Source: Geobacteraceae bacterium (GTDB lineage: Bacteria; Desulfobacterota; Desulfuromonadia; Desulfuromonadales; BM103). Taken from it: DNA of 58,271 bases. Below, one piece after another: positions 14,662-22,864 of this stretch; within the stretch, counting starts at the first letter, position 1, and the number at the start of each line of letters is the position of its first letter. The notes under the pieces are model-generated. The model was not told where the DNA came from, ran no database searches, and was given only the letters and a program-made list of their open reading frames with translations. Position numbers and translations under genes: made by a program. The stretch lies in assembly GCA_024641085.1 (NCBI GenBank), contig JAHEDT010000015.1, forward strand, positions 1 to 58,271, given 5' to 3'.

Positions 14662-17600
14662 GGTTGCTCGCTCTCCACGTCCGAGCCGAAGGCTCTGTGC
14701 AGCCAGTGCAGGAAATCTTCGACCAGAAGGTAGAGGCTGGGGACCAGGAACAGAGTGATCAGGGTGGCGAAGAGGATGCCGAAACCGAGGGAGATGGCCA
14801 TCGGAATCAGGAAGCGGGCCTGGCGCGAGGTTTCGAAGATCATCGGGGCCAGGCCGCCGAAGGTGGTCAGGGTGGTCAGGATGATCGGCCGGAAACGGCG
14901 GGTTCCTGCTGCGCAGATCGCCACATAGGCGGTGACCCCTTCCAACCTCTGGCGGTTGGCGTAGTCGATCAGGACCAGGGAGTCGTTGACCACAACTCCC
15001 GAGAGGGCAACGATCCCCATCATGCTCATCAGGCTGAGGCTGTAGCCCATGAGCAGGTGCCCCAGGGTGGCGCCGACCACGCCGAAGGGGATCGCCAGCA
15101 TGACGATAAGCGGCTGGCTGTAACTGCGGAAGGGGATCGCCAGCAGGAAGTAGATGGCGAACAGCGCCAGGAGGAAGCCGTTGAACAGGCCGCCGGTGCT
15201 TTCCTTCATCCTGGCCTGGCGGCCCTGGTAGCCGTAGGTCAGTCCCGGGTAGTTGTCAGCCAGCTCCGGCAGGACCTGGCTGTCGAGGGTGGCGAGAATC
15301 TGGCTGGTCTGGTCAATCGGTTCGACATCGGCTGAGACCGTGACGGTGCGGCGGGCGTCGCGCCGGTTGATGGTCGTGTAGGCCCGGCCGCGTTCGACCT
15401 CGGCGACTTCGAAAAGCGGTACGAAGGTGGCGGCCGGGGTGCGAATCATCAGGTTCTCGATATTGAATTCACTGCTGCGCTCATCCTCCGGCAGGCGCAC
15501 CCGGACCGTAACCTCGTTGCGGCCGCGCTGCTGACGCAAGGCCTCGGTGCCCGAAAAAGCGCTGCGCACCTGGCGGGCGATCTCATGAGACGTCAGGCCG
15601 AGGCTTTCGCCGCTCGGCTTGATGCGGAAGTCGAGCTGTTCCTTGCCCGGGGTAAACCCGTCGTCGATGTCCTTGACGTTGGCGAAATCTCCCAGCCGCT
15701 CGGCCAGGGCGCTGCTGGCCTGATCAAGAACCGCTGTATCGCGATGCGACAGTTCCACGGTCAATGCGCCGCCGCCGCCGGGCCCACCGCGATCCGACTC
15801 GTAGCGCAAAGATTCCAGGCCGATGACCGGGCCGACCTGCTCACGCCAGAGCTGGGTGACCGTTCCGGTATTGAGCGGCCGGACGCCTGGCGGTGTGAGG
15901 TAGGCCGTGATGCCGACCTGGTTTTCATCGACCAGGGCGAAGACCCCCTGCAGCAGTTGCTTGCCGCCATTGGCGGCCGCGACGTCTTCAATGCCGCGAA
16001 CCAGTCTTTCCTGCACCTCCTGGGCCGCAGTCAACGGGCTGCCGGCCGGCAAAACGGCGGTCACCACCGCCCGGTCCGATTCGACCCGCGGCATCAGGAT
16101 CATGCCGATACGCCCGCTCATGACATAGCTGACTGTGATCAGCAGTATGGCCAGGCCGATGGCGACGGTCAGGCTGCGCCAGCGAATGCTCAGCTCAAGC
16201 AGCGGCCGGTAGCGGTTTTCGATGAAGCGGGAGACCGCGGCGCTGAAGCCCTGTTGCCAGTTGTGCAGCCGTTCGGTGATGCGGCTGGACGGGGTGCTCC
16301 GGGTGTGGGCGAGGTGGGCCGGCAGGATAAACAGAGCCTCGACCCAGGAAATCGTAAATACGGTGATCACCACCACGGGGATCGCCATCCAGATCTTGCC
16401 CATGGTGCCGGGGATGAAATAGAGCGGCAGGAACGCCACGATATTGGTCAGGATGGCGTAGGTAACCGGAATGGCGACGTTGCGGGCGCCTAGGATGGCG
16501 GATTTGGCCATGCCATAGCCGCGCTGGCGGTATTCGTAGATGTTCTCGCCGGCCACGATGGCATCGTCGACCACGATTCCGAGGGCGACGATGAAGGCGA
16601 ACATGGACATGATGTTGATCGACACCCCCAGGGCAGGGAGAAAGAGCAGGCCGCCGAGGAACGAGGTCGGGATCCCCATGGTCACCCAGAAAGCCAGCTT
16701 GAACTCAAGAAACAGGCCGAGCAGCAGCAGGACCAGGACCAGTCCCATGCAGGCGTTCTTCAGGAGCAGGTTGAGGCGCTGTTCGTAGACCTCCGAACGG
16801 TCACGGTTGATGTCCCAGTCGATTCCCGCCGGCAGGTCGGCCTCGATTTCGCTCATGGCGTCACGGACGGCCCGAGAGACGCCAATCGGCGTTTGCTCGC
16901 CGACCCGGTAGACATCGAGACCGATGGTGCGCTGGCCGTTGTAGGTGGCAAACCGGTCACTGTCCTCGAAGGCCTCGCGGACTGTGGCGACATCCTCAAG
17001 GAGAACCACACTGCCGTCGGCCGTGGTGATGACCGGGATGCGGGCAAACTCACTGGCCCAGTCGCGGCGGTCCGAGACCCTCAGCAGGATGTCGCCGCCG
17101 ACCGTCTCGACGGCTCCGCCCGGGATCTCGGTCGAGGCGGCCGCGATGCTCCGCCCGATATCATCGAGGGTCAGGTTGTAGGTGCGCAGTTTCGCTTGAG
17201 GAGCATCGACGTGAATCTCCAGTGCCCGTGCACCCGAGAGGTCGATTTGGGTGATGCCGGGGTCCTGCAGGAGTCGGTCACGAACCTGCTCGGCGGTTTC
17301 GCGCAGGGCCGCTTCCGAGGCGTCGCCGTAAAACTGGATATTCAGCACTTCATGACGGTGGGCGCGCAGAGATACCTGGGGCTCTTCGGCATCGTCCGGG
17401 AAGGTGCGGATTCGATCGACTTCCTGCTTGATCTCCTGGTACACCTTCTGCTGGTCGGCATCAGCGAGCAGCTCGATGTTGACTGAACCCTGACCTTCAC
17501 CTGCAGTCGCGGTCAGTTCCTTGACCCCTTCAAGGCCGCGGACCGCCTCCTCGACGACCAGGATGATTCCCTGTTCGACTTCTTCGGGGCTGGCCCCAGG

Positions 17601-17783
17601 GTAACTGACGCTGACCCTGACCTGGTCGAGCTCGTACTCGGGAAAGACCTCCTTCTTAATCGTTCCCGAGACCAAGATCCCGCCAAGCAGCAGGACAATC
17701 ATCAGCAGGTTGGGGGTGACCCGGTTGTAGGTCATCCAGGCGAGCGGCCCCCGTTGCCAGGGCTCTTTGCGCAATCGGCTCAT
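14658..17783 (-). CDS. RND efflux permease (AcrB/HAE1-like)
   Basis: Inner-membrane proton-driven pump of 1041 residues with the RND plan: one N-terminal helix, a large periplasmic porter loop, then helices including the proton-relay segment IVALGIVVDDAIVAGENIYEY (helix 4, paired Asp residues), a second periplasmic loop and the C-terminal helices ending in GIVALSGVVVNDSLVLIDYAN. Start segment PWQRGPLAWMTYNRVTPNLL is typical of the family. It forms a tripartite system with the adaptor and outer-membrane factor upstream, overlapping the adaptor gene by four bases. Substrates cannot be inferred from sequence. Confidence 0.93.
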   Translation of the reverse strand: MSRLRKEPWQRGPLAWMTYNRVTPNLLMIVLLLGGILVSGTIKKEVFPEYELDQVRVSVSYPGASPEEVEQGIILVVEEAVRGLEGVKELTATAGEGQGSVNIELLADADQQKVYQEIKQEVDRIRTFPDDAEEPQVSLRAHRHEVLNIQFYGDASEAALRETAEQVRDRLLQDPGITQIDLSGARALEIHVDAPQAKLRTYNLTLDDIGRSIAAASTEIPGGAVETVGGDILLRVSDRRDWASEFARIPVITTADGSVVLLEDVATVREAFEDSDRFATYNGQRTIGLDVYRVGEQTPIGVSRAVRDAMSEIEADLPAGIDWDINRDRSEVYEQRLNLLLKNACMGLVLVLLLLGLFLEFKLAFWVTMGIPTSFLGGLLFLPALGVSINIMSMFAFIVALGIVVDDAIVAGENIYEYRQRGYGMAKSAILGARNVAIPVTYAILTNIVAFLPLYFIPGTMGKIWMAIPVVVITVFTISWVEALFILPAHLAHTRSTPSSRITERLHNWQQGFSAAVSRFIENRYRPLLELSIRWRSLTVAIGLAILLITVSYVMSGRIGMILMPRVESDRAVVTAVLPAGSPLTAAQEVQERLVRGIEDVAAANGGKQLLQGVFALVDENQVGITAYLTPPGVRPLNTGTVTQLWREQVGPVIGLESLRYESDRGGPGGGGALTVELSHRDTAVLDQASSALAERLGDFANVKDIDDGFTPGKEQLDFRIKPSGESLGLTSHEIARQVRSAFSGTEALRQQRGRNEVTVRVRLPEDERSSEFNIENLMIRTPAATFVPLFEVAEVERGRAYTTINRRDARRTVTVSADVEPIDQTSQILATLDSQVLPELADNYPGLTYGYQGRQARMKESTGGLFNGFLLALFAIYFLLAIPFRSYSQPLIVMLAIPFGVVGATLGHLLMGYSLSLMSMMGIVALSGVVVNDSLVLIDYANRQRLEGVTAYVAICAAGTRRFRPIILTTLTTFGGLAPMIFETSRQARFLIPMAISLGFGILFATLITLFLVPSLYLLVEDFLHWLHRAFGSDVESEQP

Positions 17784-19033
17784 GGCTTGGTTTGCTCTCC
17801 CCCGGCCTGGTCTGTACTCCCAGCGGCCATGGTCCTCAGGCTCATCCCCGCTACCGGAGAGGGGAGGTTGGAGGTTATCAACCGCTCTCCTTCACGGATG
17901 CCACCGGTTACCAGGACATACTCCTGGCCGCGGAAGGCGATCTCCACAGGACGGATATCAAGGGTGTTTCGCTCATCCATGATCCAGAGATGACTGCCGT
18001 CGCGGACCAGGTCGCGCTCGACCTGGGCCGCTTGCGGGACGCTTTCCCCGGCGATCTCGGCCCGGATGTAGCTGCCGAGCAGCAACTCGGGTTGCCCCTT
18101 GGCCCCTGTCCGCAGTGCCAGGGGGTCGGGTATTTCAACCAGCAGCTTGGCCATGCGCCCCTGCTCCTCGACCATGGCCGTCAGGCCGAGTACCCGACCG
18201 GTCCGGTATTGTGCGGCACCCCAGGCCGCGCTGTCGTAGACACGGACCTGCGAGCCGTCGGCACGACCCTCCTGTCCGGTACTGATCCATTTCAGCAGGC
18301 TGGACGGGACCAGCGCATCGATCCAGTAGCTGTCGCTGCCGACCAGGGTTGCCAGGGTGGCGCTCGGCGAAACGCTGGTGCCGAGATTGATCTCGCGGGA
18401 GATGACCACGGCGTTGAAGGGTGCCGTGACAACCGTGCGCTGCAGGTCCAGACGGGCCTGCTCGAGTCGAGCCTTGGTCGCGTCCAGAACCGCCTTGATA
18501 TTGGCCAGCTGCGGTTCCCGCAGCATCAGGGCCTTCTCTTCATCAGTAACCGTTTCGCCGAGCAGCTCGTATTCCTTGCGGGCGACCCGCTGCTGGCCCA
18601 GCTCGATCTGCCAGTCCGCTTTGACCCTGGCGACCTCACTGGCGAGTTGCTGGATTGCGAGCTGGTAGTCGCTCGGGTCGATGGTGAGCAAGGGCTCGTC
18701 TTTGGCAAACCGACCACCGGGGATCAGTTTGTCGCTCATGCTGATGATCTTGCCGCTGACCTGGGGCTTGAGTATGACTTCACGCTGCGGGATGACCGTG
18801 CCCATGACGCTGATGGTCGTCGCATGTCGATCGAATTTGATCGGGCGCACATCGACGATCGTTGCATTGCGGACCTTGGGCCGTGGTTTGGCTTGAGGGC
18901 CCGTCTGGAGCAGCCAGGCCGCAACGGCCACCGCGGCGATGACGACGAAGGCCGGCAGCAGCAGCCGCAGGGCGGCCTTGCGATTTCGCGAAGATGCTGC
19001 TGGGGGCGTCGGTTGCTGCAGGTCTGTAGCCAT
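17780..19033 (-). CDS. RND periplasmic adaptor (membrane fusion protein)
   Basis: An N-terminal membrane anchor (LRLLLPAFVVIAAVAVAAWLL, about residues 21-41) is followed by the barrel-sandwich half-motif KPQVSGKIISMSDKLIPGGRFAKDEPLL. Next come an alpha-helical hairpin (IQQLASEVARVKADWQIELGQ), a second lipoyl half-motif (TVVTAPFNAVVISREINLG) and the beta-barrel domain. This is the standard order of HlyD/AcrA adaptors linking pump to outer-membrane channel. ATG 19033 lies one base after the outer-membrane factor stop with AGGTGA upstream. Confidence 0.92.
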   Translation of the reverse strand: MATDLQQPTPPAASSRNRKAALRLLLPAFVVIAAVAVAAWLLQTGPQAKPRPKVRNATIVDVRPIKFDRHATTISVMGTVIPQREVILKPQVSGKIISMSDKLIPGGRFAKDEPLLTIDPSDYQLAIQQLASEVARVKADWQIELGQQRVARKEYELLGETVTDEEKALMLREPQLANIKAVLDATKARLEQARLDLQRTVVTAPFNAVVISREINLGTSVSPSATLATLVGSDSYWIDALVPSSLLKWISTGQEGRADGSQVRVYDSAAWGAAQYRTGRVLGLTAMVEEQGRMAKLLVEIPDPLALRTGAKGQPELLLGSYIRAEIAGESVPQAAQVERDLVRDGSHLWIMDERNTLDIRPVEIAFRGQEYVLVTGGIREGERLITSNLPSPVAGMSLRTMAAGSTDQAGGEQTKP

Positions 19034-19034
19034 G

Positions 19035-20465
19035 CTATTCACCTTGTATGGTCGGTTGATTGAGATGGCGGGACATCTCCCAGCCTCCGGCCAGAGCCCG
19101 GCAGAGGTTGACACGGTTCTCGAAGAGCTGACGGTGGGCGGTCATCCGGGTCCGTTGCAACTGCTGCTCGGAGAGCAGGGAAATCAACACTCGCTGGTAG
19201 TCCTCGGCCCCGTTGAGGTAGCGGTCGCGGATGCGCTCGGTTGCCTGGGTGGCCAGGACCAGCTGGCGATCGATGCTGGCCAGGTATTCCTGCTGGTGCT
19301 GTTCCAGGGCCAGGGCATCCTCGATTTCGGTCAAGGCCGCAAGGACCGTTTGGCCGTAATCGTGCAAGGCTTCTGCGGCCACAGCCTGGCTGCGCTCGAC
19401 TTCGGCTTGGCGCCGGCCGCCGTCGATCAGTGGCACCAGCAGGTTGGCGGCCAGAGATGCCAGCCAGTCGTCGAACAGCTGCTCGATCTGCTCTCCTCCG
19501 GTGTTGGCACGGCCGGTCAGGTTGAGACGAGGCAGCCGGTCAGCCTCAGCTGCCACCACCCGCTGATCTGCGGCCAGCAGCCGCAGCCACGCCGAGCGCA
19601 CGTCGGGGCGTCGTGCAAGCAGGCTGCTCTGCAGGCCGGTCGCCGGCAGCGGTGGCAGATCGCCGAACATCAGTACGGTCAGTACCGGCCCCTGGTCGGG
19701 AGGGAGACCAGCGAGTATCGCCAGCTGATTCTGCAGGACCTGTCCCCGGCCGTTTGCCAGGGCCAGCTCACCGCGCCGGTTTTCGACGACCTGACGCTGC
19801 TGCAGCAGGTCGGCGATTCCCACCTGCCCGGTGCGGAACTGCAGGCTGATCAGTTCGAGGGTCTGCCGGTTGGTTCGCAGCTGCTCTTCGAGGATCTGGA
19901 CCTGACCACGCTGTTCAAGCCATTGGAACCAGGTGGTTGCAACCTGGGCAGACAAGGTCAGGGCGGCCGTCTGTAATTCCTCTGCAGTGGCCCGGGCGTC
20001 AAGCTCTGCTGCTTCCTGGGTCGAGCCGATCCGACCCCAGAGGTCGATTTCATAACTGGCGGCGAGTCCGAGGTCAAAGTCCTGCGACGAGTCTCTGCGG
20101 GAATCGACCCGCGTGGAGGTGGTGCTGAAGCCTGCACTGCCGTCAAGCCTTGGCATGAGGTCGGCACCGGCCTGGCGTGCCACGGCGCGGGCCCGGTCGA
20201 GGCGGTCCCACGCCCCCTGCAAGGTGAGATTTCCCGCCATGGCTTGTTCGATCAGGCGGTTGAGAGTGGGGTCGGCAAACGTCAGCCACCACTGCTCGGG
20301 CAACGGCTCCTGGCCGGTTGCTGAGAAAACACCCTGCGGCTGAAGGTCAGGGACTGGTCGGCTGATCGTCGGGGTGCAGGCGGCAAGCAGCAGGAGGAAA
20401 CTCAGGCAGAGCCATCTGCAGTTGGTGACGAAATGGTTGTCAGTTTGCAAGTGTTTGCTCGGCAT
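19035..20465 (-). CDS. Outer-membrane efflux lipoprotein (NodT/OprM family)
   Basis: A signal sequence with lipobox LLLLAAC (Cys about residue 29) predicts a lipoprotein. Two outer-membrane-efflux repeats follow: WWLTFADPTLNRLIEQAMAG starts the first, and the second lies around residues 270-450. Characteristic are DLMPRLDGSAGFS, AASYEIDLWGRI and NLLVPLIDGGRRQAEVE. This trimeric beta-barrel/alpha-barrel channel is the exit duct of the RND pump. It is the first gene of the leftward operon: outer-membrane factor, adaptor, permease, epmA. Confidence 0.92.
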   Translation of the reverse strand: MPSKHLQTDNHFVTNCRWLCLSFLLLLAACTPTISRPVPDLQPQGVFSATGQEPLPEQWWLTFADPTLNRLIEQAMAGNLTLQGAWDRLDRARAVARQAGADLMPRLDGSAGFSTTSTRVDSRRDSSQDFDLGLAASYEIDLWGRIGSTQEAAELDARATAEELQTAALTLSAQVATTWFQWLEQRGQVQILEEQLRTNRQTLELISLQFRTGQVGIADLLQQRQVVENRRGELALANGRGQVLQNQLAILAGLPPDQGPVLTVLMFGDLPPLPATGLQSSLLARRPDVRSAWLRLLAADQRVVAAEADRLPRLNLTGRANTGGEQIEQLFDDWLASLAANLLVPLIDGGRRQAEVERSQAVAAEALHDYGQTVLAALTEIEDALALEQHQQEYLASIDRQLVLATQATERIRDRYLNGAEDYQRVLISLLSEQQLQRTRMTAHRQLFENRVNLCRALAGGWEMSRHLNQPTIQGE

Positions 20466-20835
20466 ACCTGGGGTCCTCTGTTGGCAACCATGGTCCGGTC
20501 CGAGCCGGGAAAATCAGATCATCACGAACACAGGATTGCCTTTGGTGCCAGGAATGTGCGCTCTGTTCAGACCCGGTTTCCCGCGCCGATCGGTTCCATG
20601 GTGGCCAGTTGACAGGAATAACAGAATTATCAGGATTTTGACCGGAAAGCAAAAGGTCAATGCACGCGGCCTGGCTGGGCGTGCTACTTCTCTCCTGTAC
20701 CTCCTGGAAAAATAAAGTCGGTTCCGGGTATGGATTGCGCTTCAGGTCGACGTTATCCTAGACGAAGCAGCGGTAAAAAAGTTTAAAAAAAAACGCCCGC
20801 AAGCGGACGTTTTTCCCTTCGAATGGCTGCCGAAG
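20466..20835. other. Intergenic region between efp and the efflux operon
   Basis: No convincing gene. It contains a degenerate ACAGGAATAACAG-type run at 20611-20639 (TTATCAGGATTTT), resembling dispersed intergenic repeats, and the efp terminator at its right side. The promoter of the leftward efflux operon should be near 20470-20560, but no strong match to consensus was seen. Confidence 0.5.
20783..20815 (-). terminator. Rho-independent terminator of efp
   Basis: Stem CGCCCGC / GCGGACG (one mismatch) with an AA loop. It is flanked by an A-run on the left and T-run on the right, so it can act in the leftward direction just after the efp stop. Confidence 0.7.
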
Positions 20836-21399
20836 CTATTCCTTGACGCGGGTCACATATTCGCCGGTGCGGGTGTCGATCTGAATCAGGGTGCCCTGTT
20901 CGACAAAAGACGGGACCTGCAGAGTGTAGCCGGATTCTACGGTGGCTGGCTTGTTGTTGCCGGCGGCCGTGTCCCCCTTGACCCAGGGATCGGCCTGGCT
21001 GACACGCAGGTTGACGAAGTTGGGCAGCGTCACGCCGATGCCGCGCTCACCGTGCATGAGCACTTTCACCTCCATGTTGTCGACCAGGAAATAATGATCG
21101 TCGCCAAGCACCTCTTCACTGATGGAGGTCTGCTCGTAGCTCTTCTGGTCCATGAACACGTAGCCGGATTCGTCTTTATAGAGATACTGCATATCGCGTT
21201 CATCGAGGCTGGCCGGCTCAAAGCTTTCCCCGGAACGATAGGTGCGGTCGAAAAGGGAGCCGGTGATCATGTTGCGCAGCTTGCACTTGTAAAGCGCCTG
21301 CCCCTTGCCGGGCTTGGTGAAGTCGAACTGCGCGACGACATGGGGCTCGCCATCGATCATCACTTTGAGCCCTTTTTTCAAGTCTGCACAACTGTACAT
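20836..21399 (-). CDS. efp: Translation elongation factor EF-P
   Basis: Relieves ribosome stalling at consecutive prolines. The 187-residue sequence has the three EF-P domains: KOW-like domain I with the loop FTKPGKGQA whose Lys (about residue 34) is the site of beta-lysylation, then an OB domain, and a terminal OB domain ending in TLIQIDTRTGEYVTRV. The tip Lys with upstream PG matches the EpmA-modified class rather than rhamnosylated (Arg tip) forms. ATG 21399 is supported by AAGGAGT five bases before it; the longer form adds only five residues. Divergent from efpL. Confidence 0.95.
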   Translation of the reverse strand: MYSCADLKKGLKVMIDGEPHVVAQFDFTKPGKGQALYKCKLRNMITGSLFDRTYRSGESFEPASLDERDMQYLYKDESGYVFMDQKSYEQTSISEEVLGDDHYFLVDNMEVKVLMHGERGIGVTLPNFVNLRVSQADPWVKGDTAAGNNKPATVESGYTLQVPSFVEQGTLIQIDTRTGEYVTRVKE

Positions 21400-21447
21400 G
21401 GGAAACTCCTTCAAGAAGCTTGAATAGCGCTATTTTACGGAAGTGCA

Positions 21448-21476
21448 GTTATACACAAAAGACCGACCCGTGTCAT
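21448..21476 (-). promoter_or_regulatory. Promoter of efp
   Basis: Reading leftward: ATGACA, 17-base spacer, TATAAC. A near-consensus sigma-70 promoter about 50 bases before the efp start codon. Confidence 0.6.
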
Positions 21477-21611
21477 CGGTTTTTTCAGACCAGGGCGCGG
21501 CTCCTGGGACGTGGGACGCGAAAGTCAAAACTCTCAAGGTCAACCGCTTGACAAGCTTTGGCTCTTTTCCCCACATTTTCACCTCTCCCCTTGTCTACAA
21601 GATTATCCAAC

Positions 21612-21640
21612 TTCACTGCCAAAACAACATGTGCTACATT
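21612..21640 (+). promoter_or_regulatory. Candidate promoter of efpL
   Basis: TTCACT, 17-base spacer, TACATT, about 75 bases upstream of the efpL ATG. Moderate match to consensus. The whole 314-base spacer 21400-21713 is shared by the two divergent EF-P genes and contains no other gene. Confidence 0.4.
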
Positions 21641-21713
21641 CTCGCAGCTGATTAACCATGGGATAGCTTCCGTCAGGACAGCCCATGTCAACAGACTACC
21701 AGGAGAACACGAT

Positions 21714-22274
21714 ATGACATCCAACGATTTAAAACGCGGCCAGGTGATTCTGCTCGACAGTTCCCCCTGCCTGGTCCTCGAGGTGAGCAGTCAGAGCCCT
21801 TCGGCACGTGGCGGCAGCACCCTGATCAAGACCAAGTACCGCAACCTGCTCACCGGCCAGGTGCTGGAGAAGGCCTTCAAGGCCGGTGATCGCGTTGATG
21901 CCGCCGACTTCGAAAAGCGTAAGGGGCAATTCCTGTATGCCGACGGCGACAACGGCGTATTCATGGATCTCGAAAGCTACGAGCAGTATGAACTGGGCGA
22001 GGAGATGTACGGCCCGGTTAAGGGTTATCTGCTCGAAGGCACCGAGGTGGTCATCGGCGTTTTCGAAGGACAGGTGGTGTCCGTCGAACCACCGATGAAC
22101 GTGGAACTGCTCGTGGTCGAGACCGCCCCGGCAATCAGAAATGCCACCGCCCAGGCCCAGACCAAGGAAGCCACCCTGGAGACCGGCCTGAAGATCCAGG
22201 TCCCCGCCTATCTTGAAACCGATGAGAAGGTCAAGGTCGATACGCGGGATGGACGGTTTATTTCCAGGGCTTAA
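21714..22274 (+). CDS. efpL: EF-P-like protein EfpL (YeiP)
   Basis: A second EF-P family member (186 residues). The domain I loop reads SSQSPSARGGSTLIKTKYRN, with Arg where EF-P has the modified Lys. E. coli YeiP/EfpL has the closely similar SPTARGAAT loop, so this is assigned to that subfamily rather than to EF-P. EfpL is reported to help ribosomes through proline-containing stall motifs without EpmA modification. The C-terminus (KVKVDTRDGRFISRA) is conserved. ATG 21714 has AGGAGA seven bases upstream; the longer ORF from 21558 has an unrelated head. It is transcribed away from efp. Confidence 0.9.
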   Translation: MTSNDLKRGQVILLDSSPCLVLEVSSQSPSARGGSTLIKTKYRNLLTGQVLEKAFKAGDRVDAADFEKRKGQFLYADGDNGVFMDLESYEQYELGEEMYGPVKGYLLEGTEVVIGVFEGQVVSVEPPMNVELLVVETAPAIRNATAQAQTKEATLETGLKIQVPAYLETDEKVKVDTRDGRFISRA

Positions 22275-22364
22275 AAGTCGGGGCGCGGGACGCGGAAGAC
22301 CGGTTAAGCAACCAAAGTCAGATGATTTTGATTTTCGCGTCCCTCGCTCCGCGTGCCACGGCCC

Positions 22365-22396
22365 GAAGGCTTTTCGCAAAAATGCAAAAAGCCTTC
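22365..22396 (+). terminator. Possible terminator after efpL
   Basis: Ten-base inverted repeat GAAGGCTTTT ... AAAAGCCTTC with a 12-base loop, 90 bases beyond the efpL stop. It is not followed by a clean T-run, so the call is weak. Confidence 0.35.
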
Positions 22397-22610
22397 ATTC
22401 TTCCCTCGCAGTTCTGCAAAACTATGTTTTAGACCTCCGGTAAAAAAGCCTTAAAACCCCAGTCTGCCTCGCTTCTCCCCGTCGCATCCACTGTCACACG
22501 GCACGCGCTGCTCGCCTGCCTTTCTGGCTGGGCCTCAGCTGTTTTGCATTCTTGCAAAAAGCTCCTTTGCCAGTCTCTGCCGGCGCTCTCCGGATAACTC
22601 TCTCAAGCCT

Positions 22611-22724
22611 ATGAAATCATTGATTAAAAAGTTTTTTCACGGAGGTGTTGCGATTGGTATGCGAGTTGCCAATACGGTTCTGCACGAGACGATTACGCGC
22701 ACTGCCAAGAAAGATACGGCCTGA
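22611..22724 (+). CDS. Possible 37-residue small ORF upstream of the OFA carrier
   Basis: ATG AAA TCA ... GCC TGA encodes a short basic peptide starting MKSLIKKFFHGGVAIGMRV and ending in TAKKDTA. The TGA overlaps an ATG (22724) that opens in-frame into the OFA carrier gene, so ribosomes could in principle be coupled. No good ribosome-binding site precedes it, and it is not recognised as any family. It may be chance. Confidence 0.25.
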   Translation: MKSLIKKFFHGGVAIGMRVANTVLHETITRTAKKDTA

Positions 22725-22864
22725 TGTTTACCAGTAATCCCGGAAGTCAGCGTAAAAAGCCGGTCATCGGTGTCATCAAAGCCCGCTGGCCGCTGTCTTT
22801 CCGGGTTCAGCAGTTGAGTCTAGACGGTTTGGATCATTCGATAGCTATCATCAAGGAGGCAGAG

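Larger units (their letters stand above)
22275..22864. other. 590-base spacer before the OFA carrier
   Basis: Contains GCGTCCC/GCGGGAC-rich blocks (22276-22300, 22333-22350), a hairpin at 22365-22396 (GAAGGCTTTT and its complement) and TTTTGCATTCTTGCAAAA near 22538. A short ORF at 22611-22724 is listed separately. No larger gene was found. Confidence 0.5.

Noticed and set aside
17792-19063. 423-codon ORF on the plus strand
   Set aside because: Antisense of the RND adaptor gene; no family features.
21462-21486. Terminator ACCGA/TCGGT with T-run upstream of efpL
   Set aside because: Only a 5-bp stem, and it overlaps the efp promoter; probably chance.
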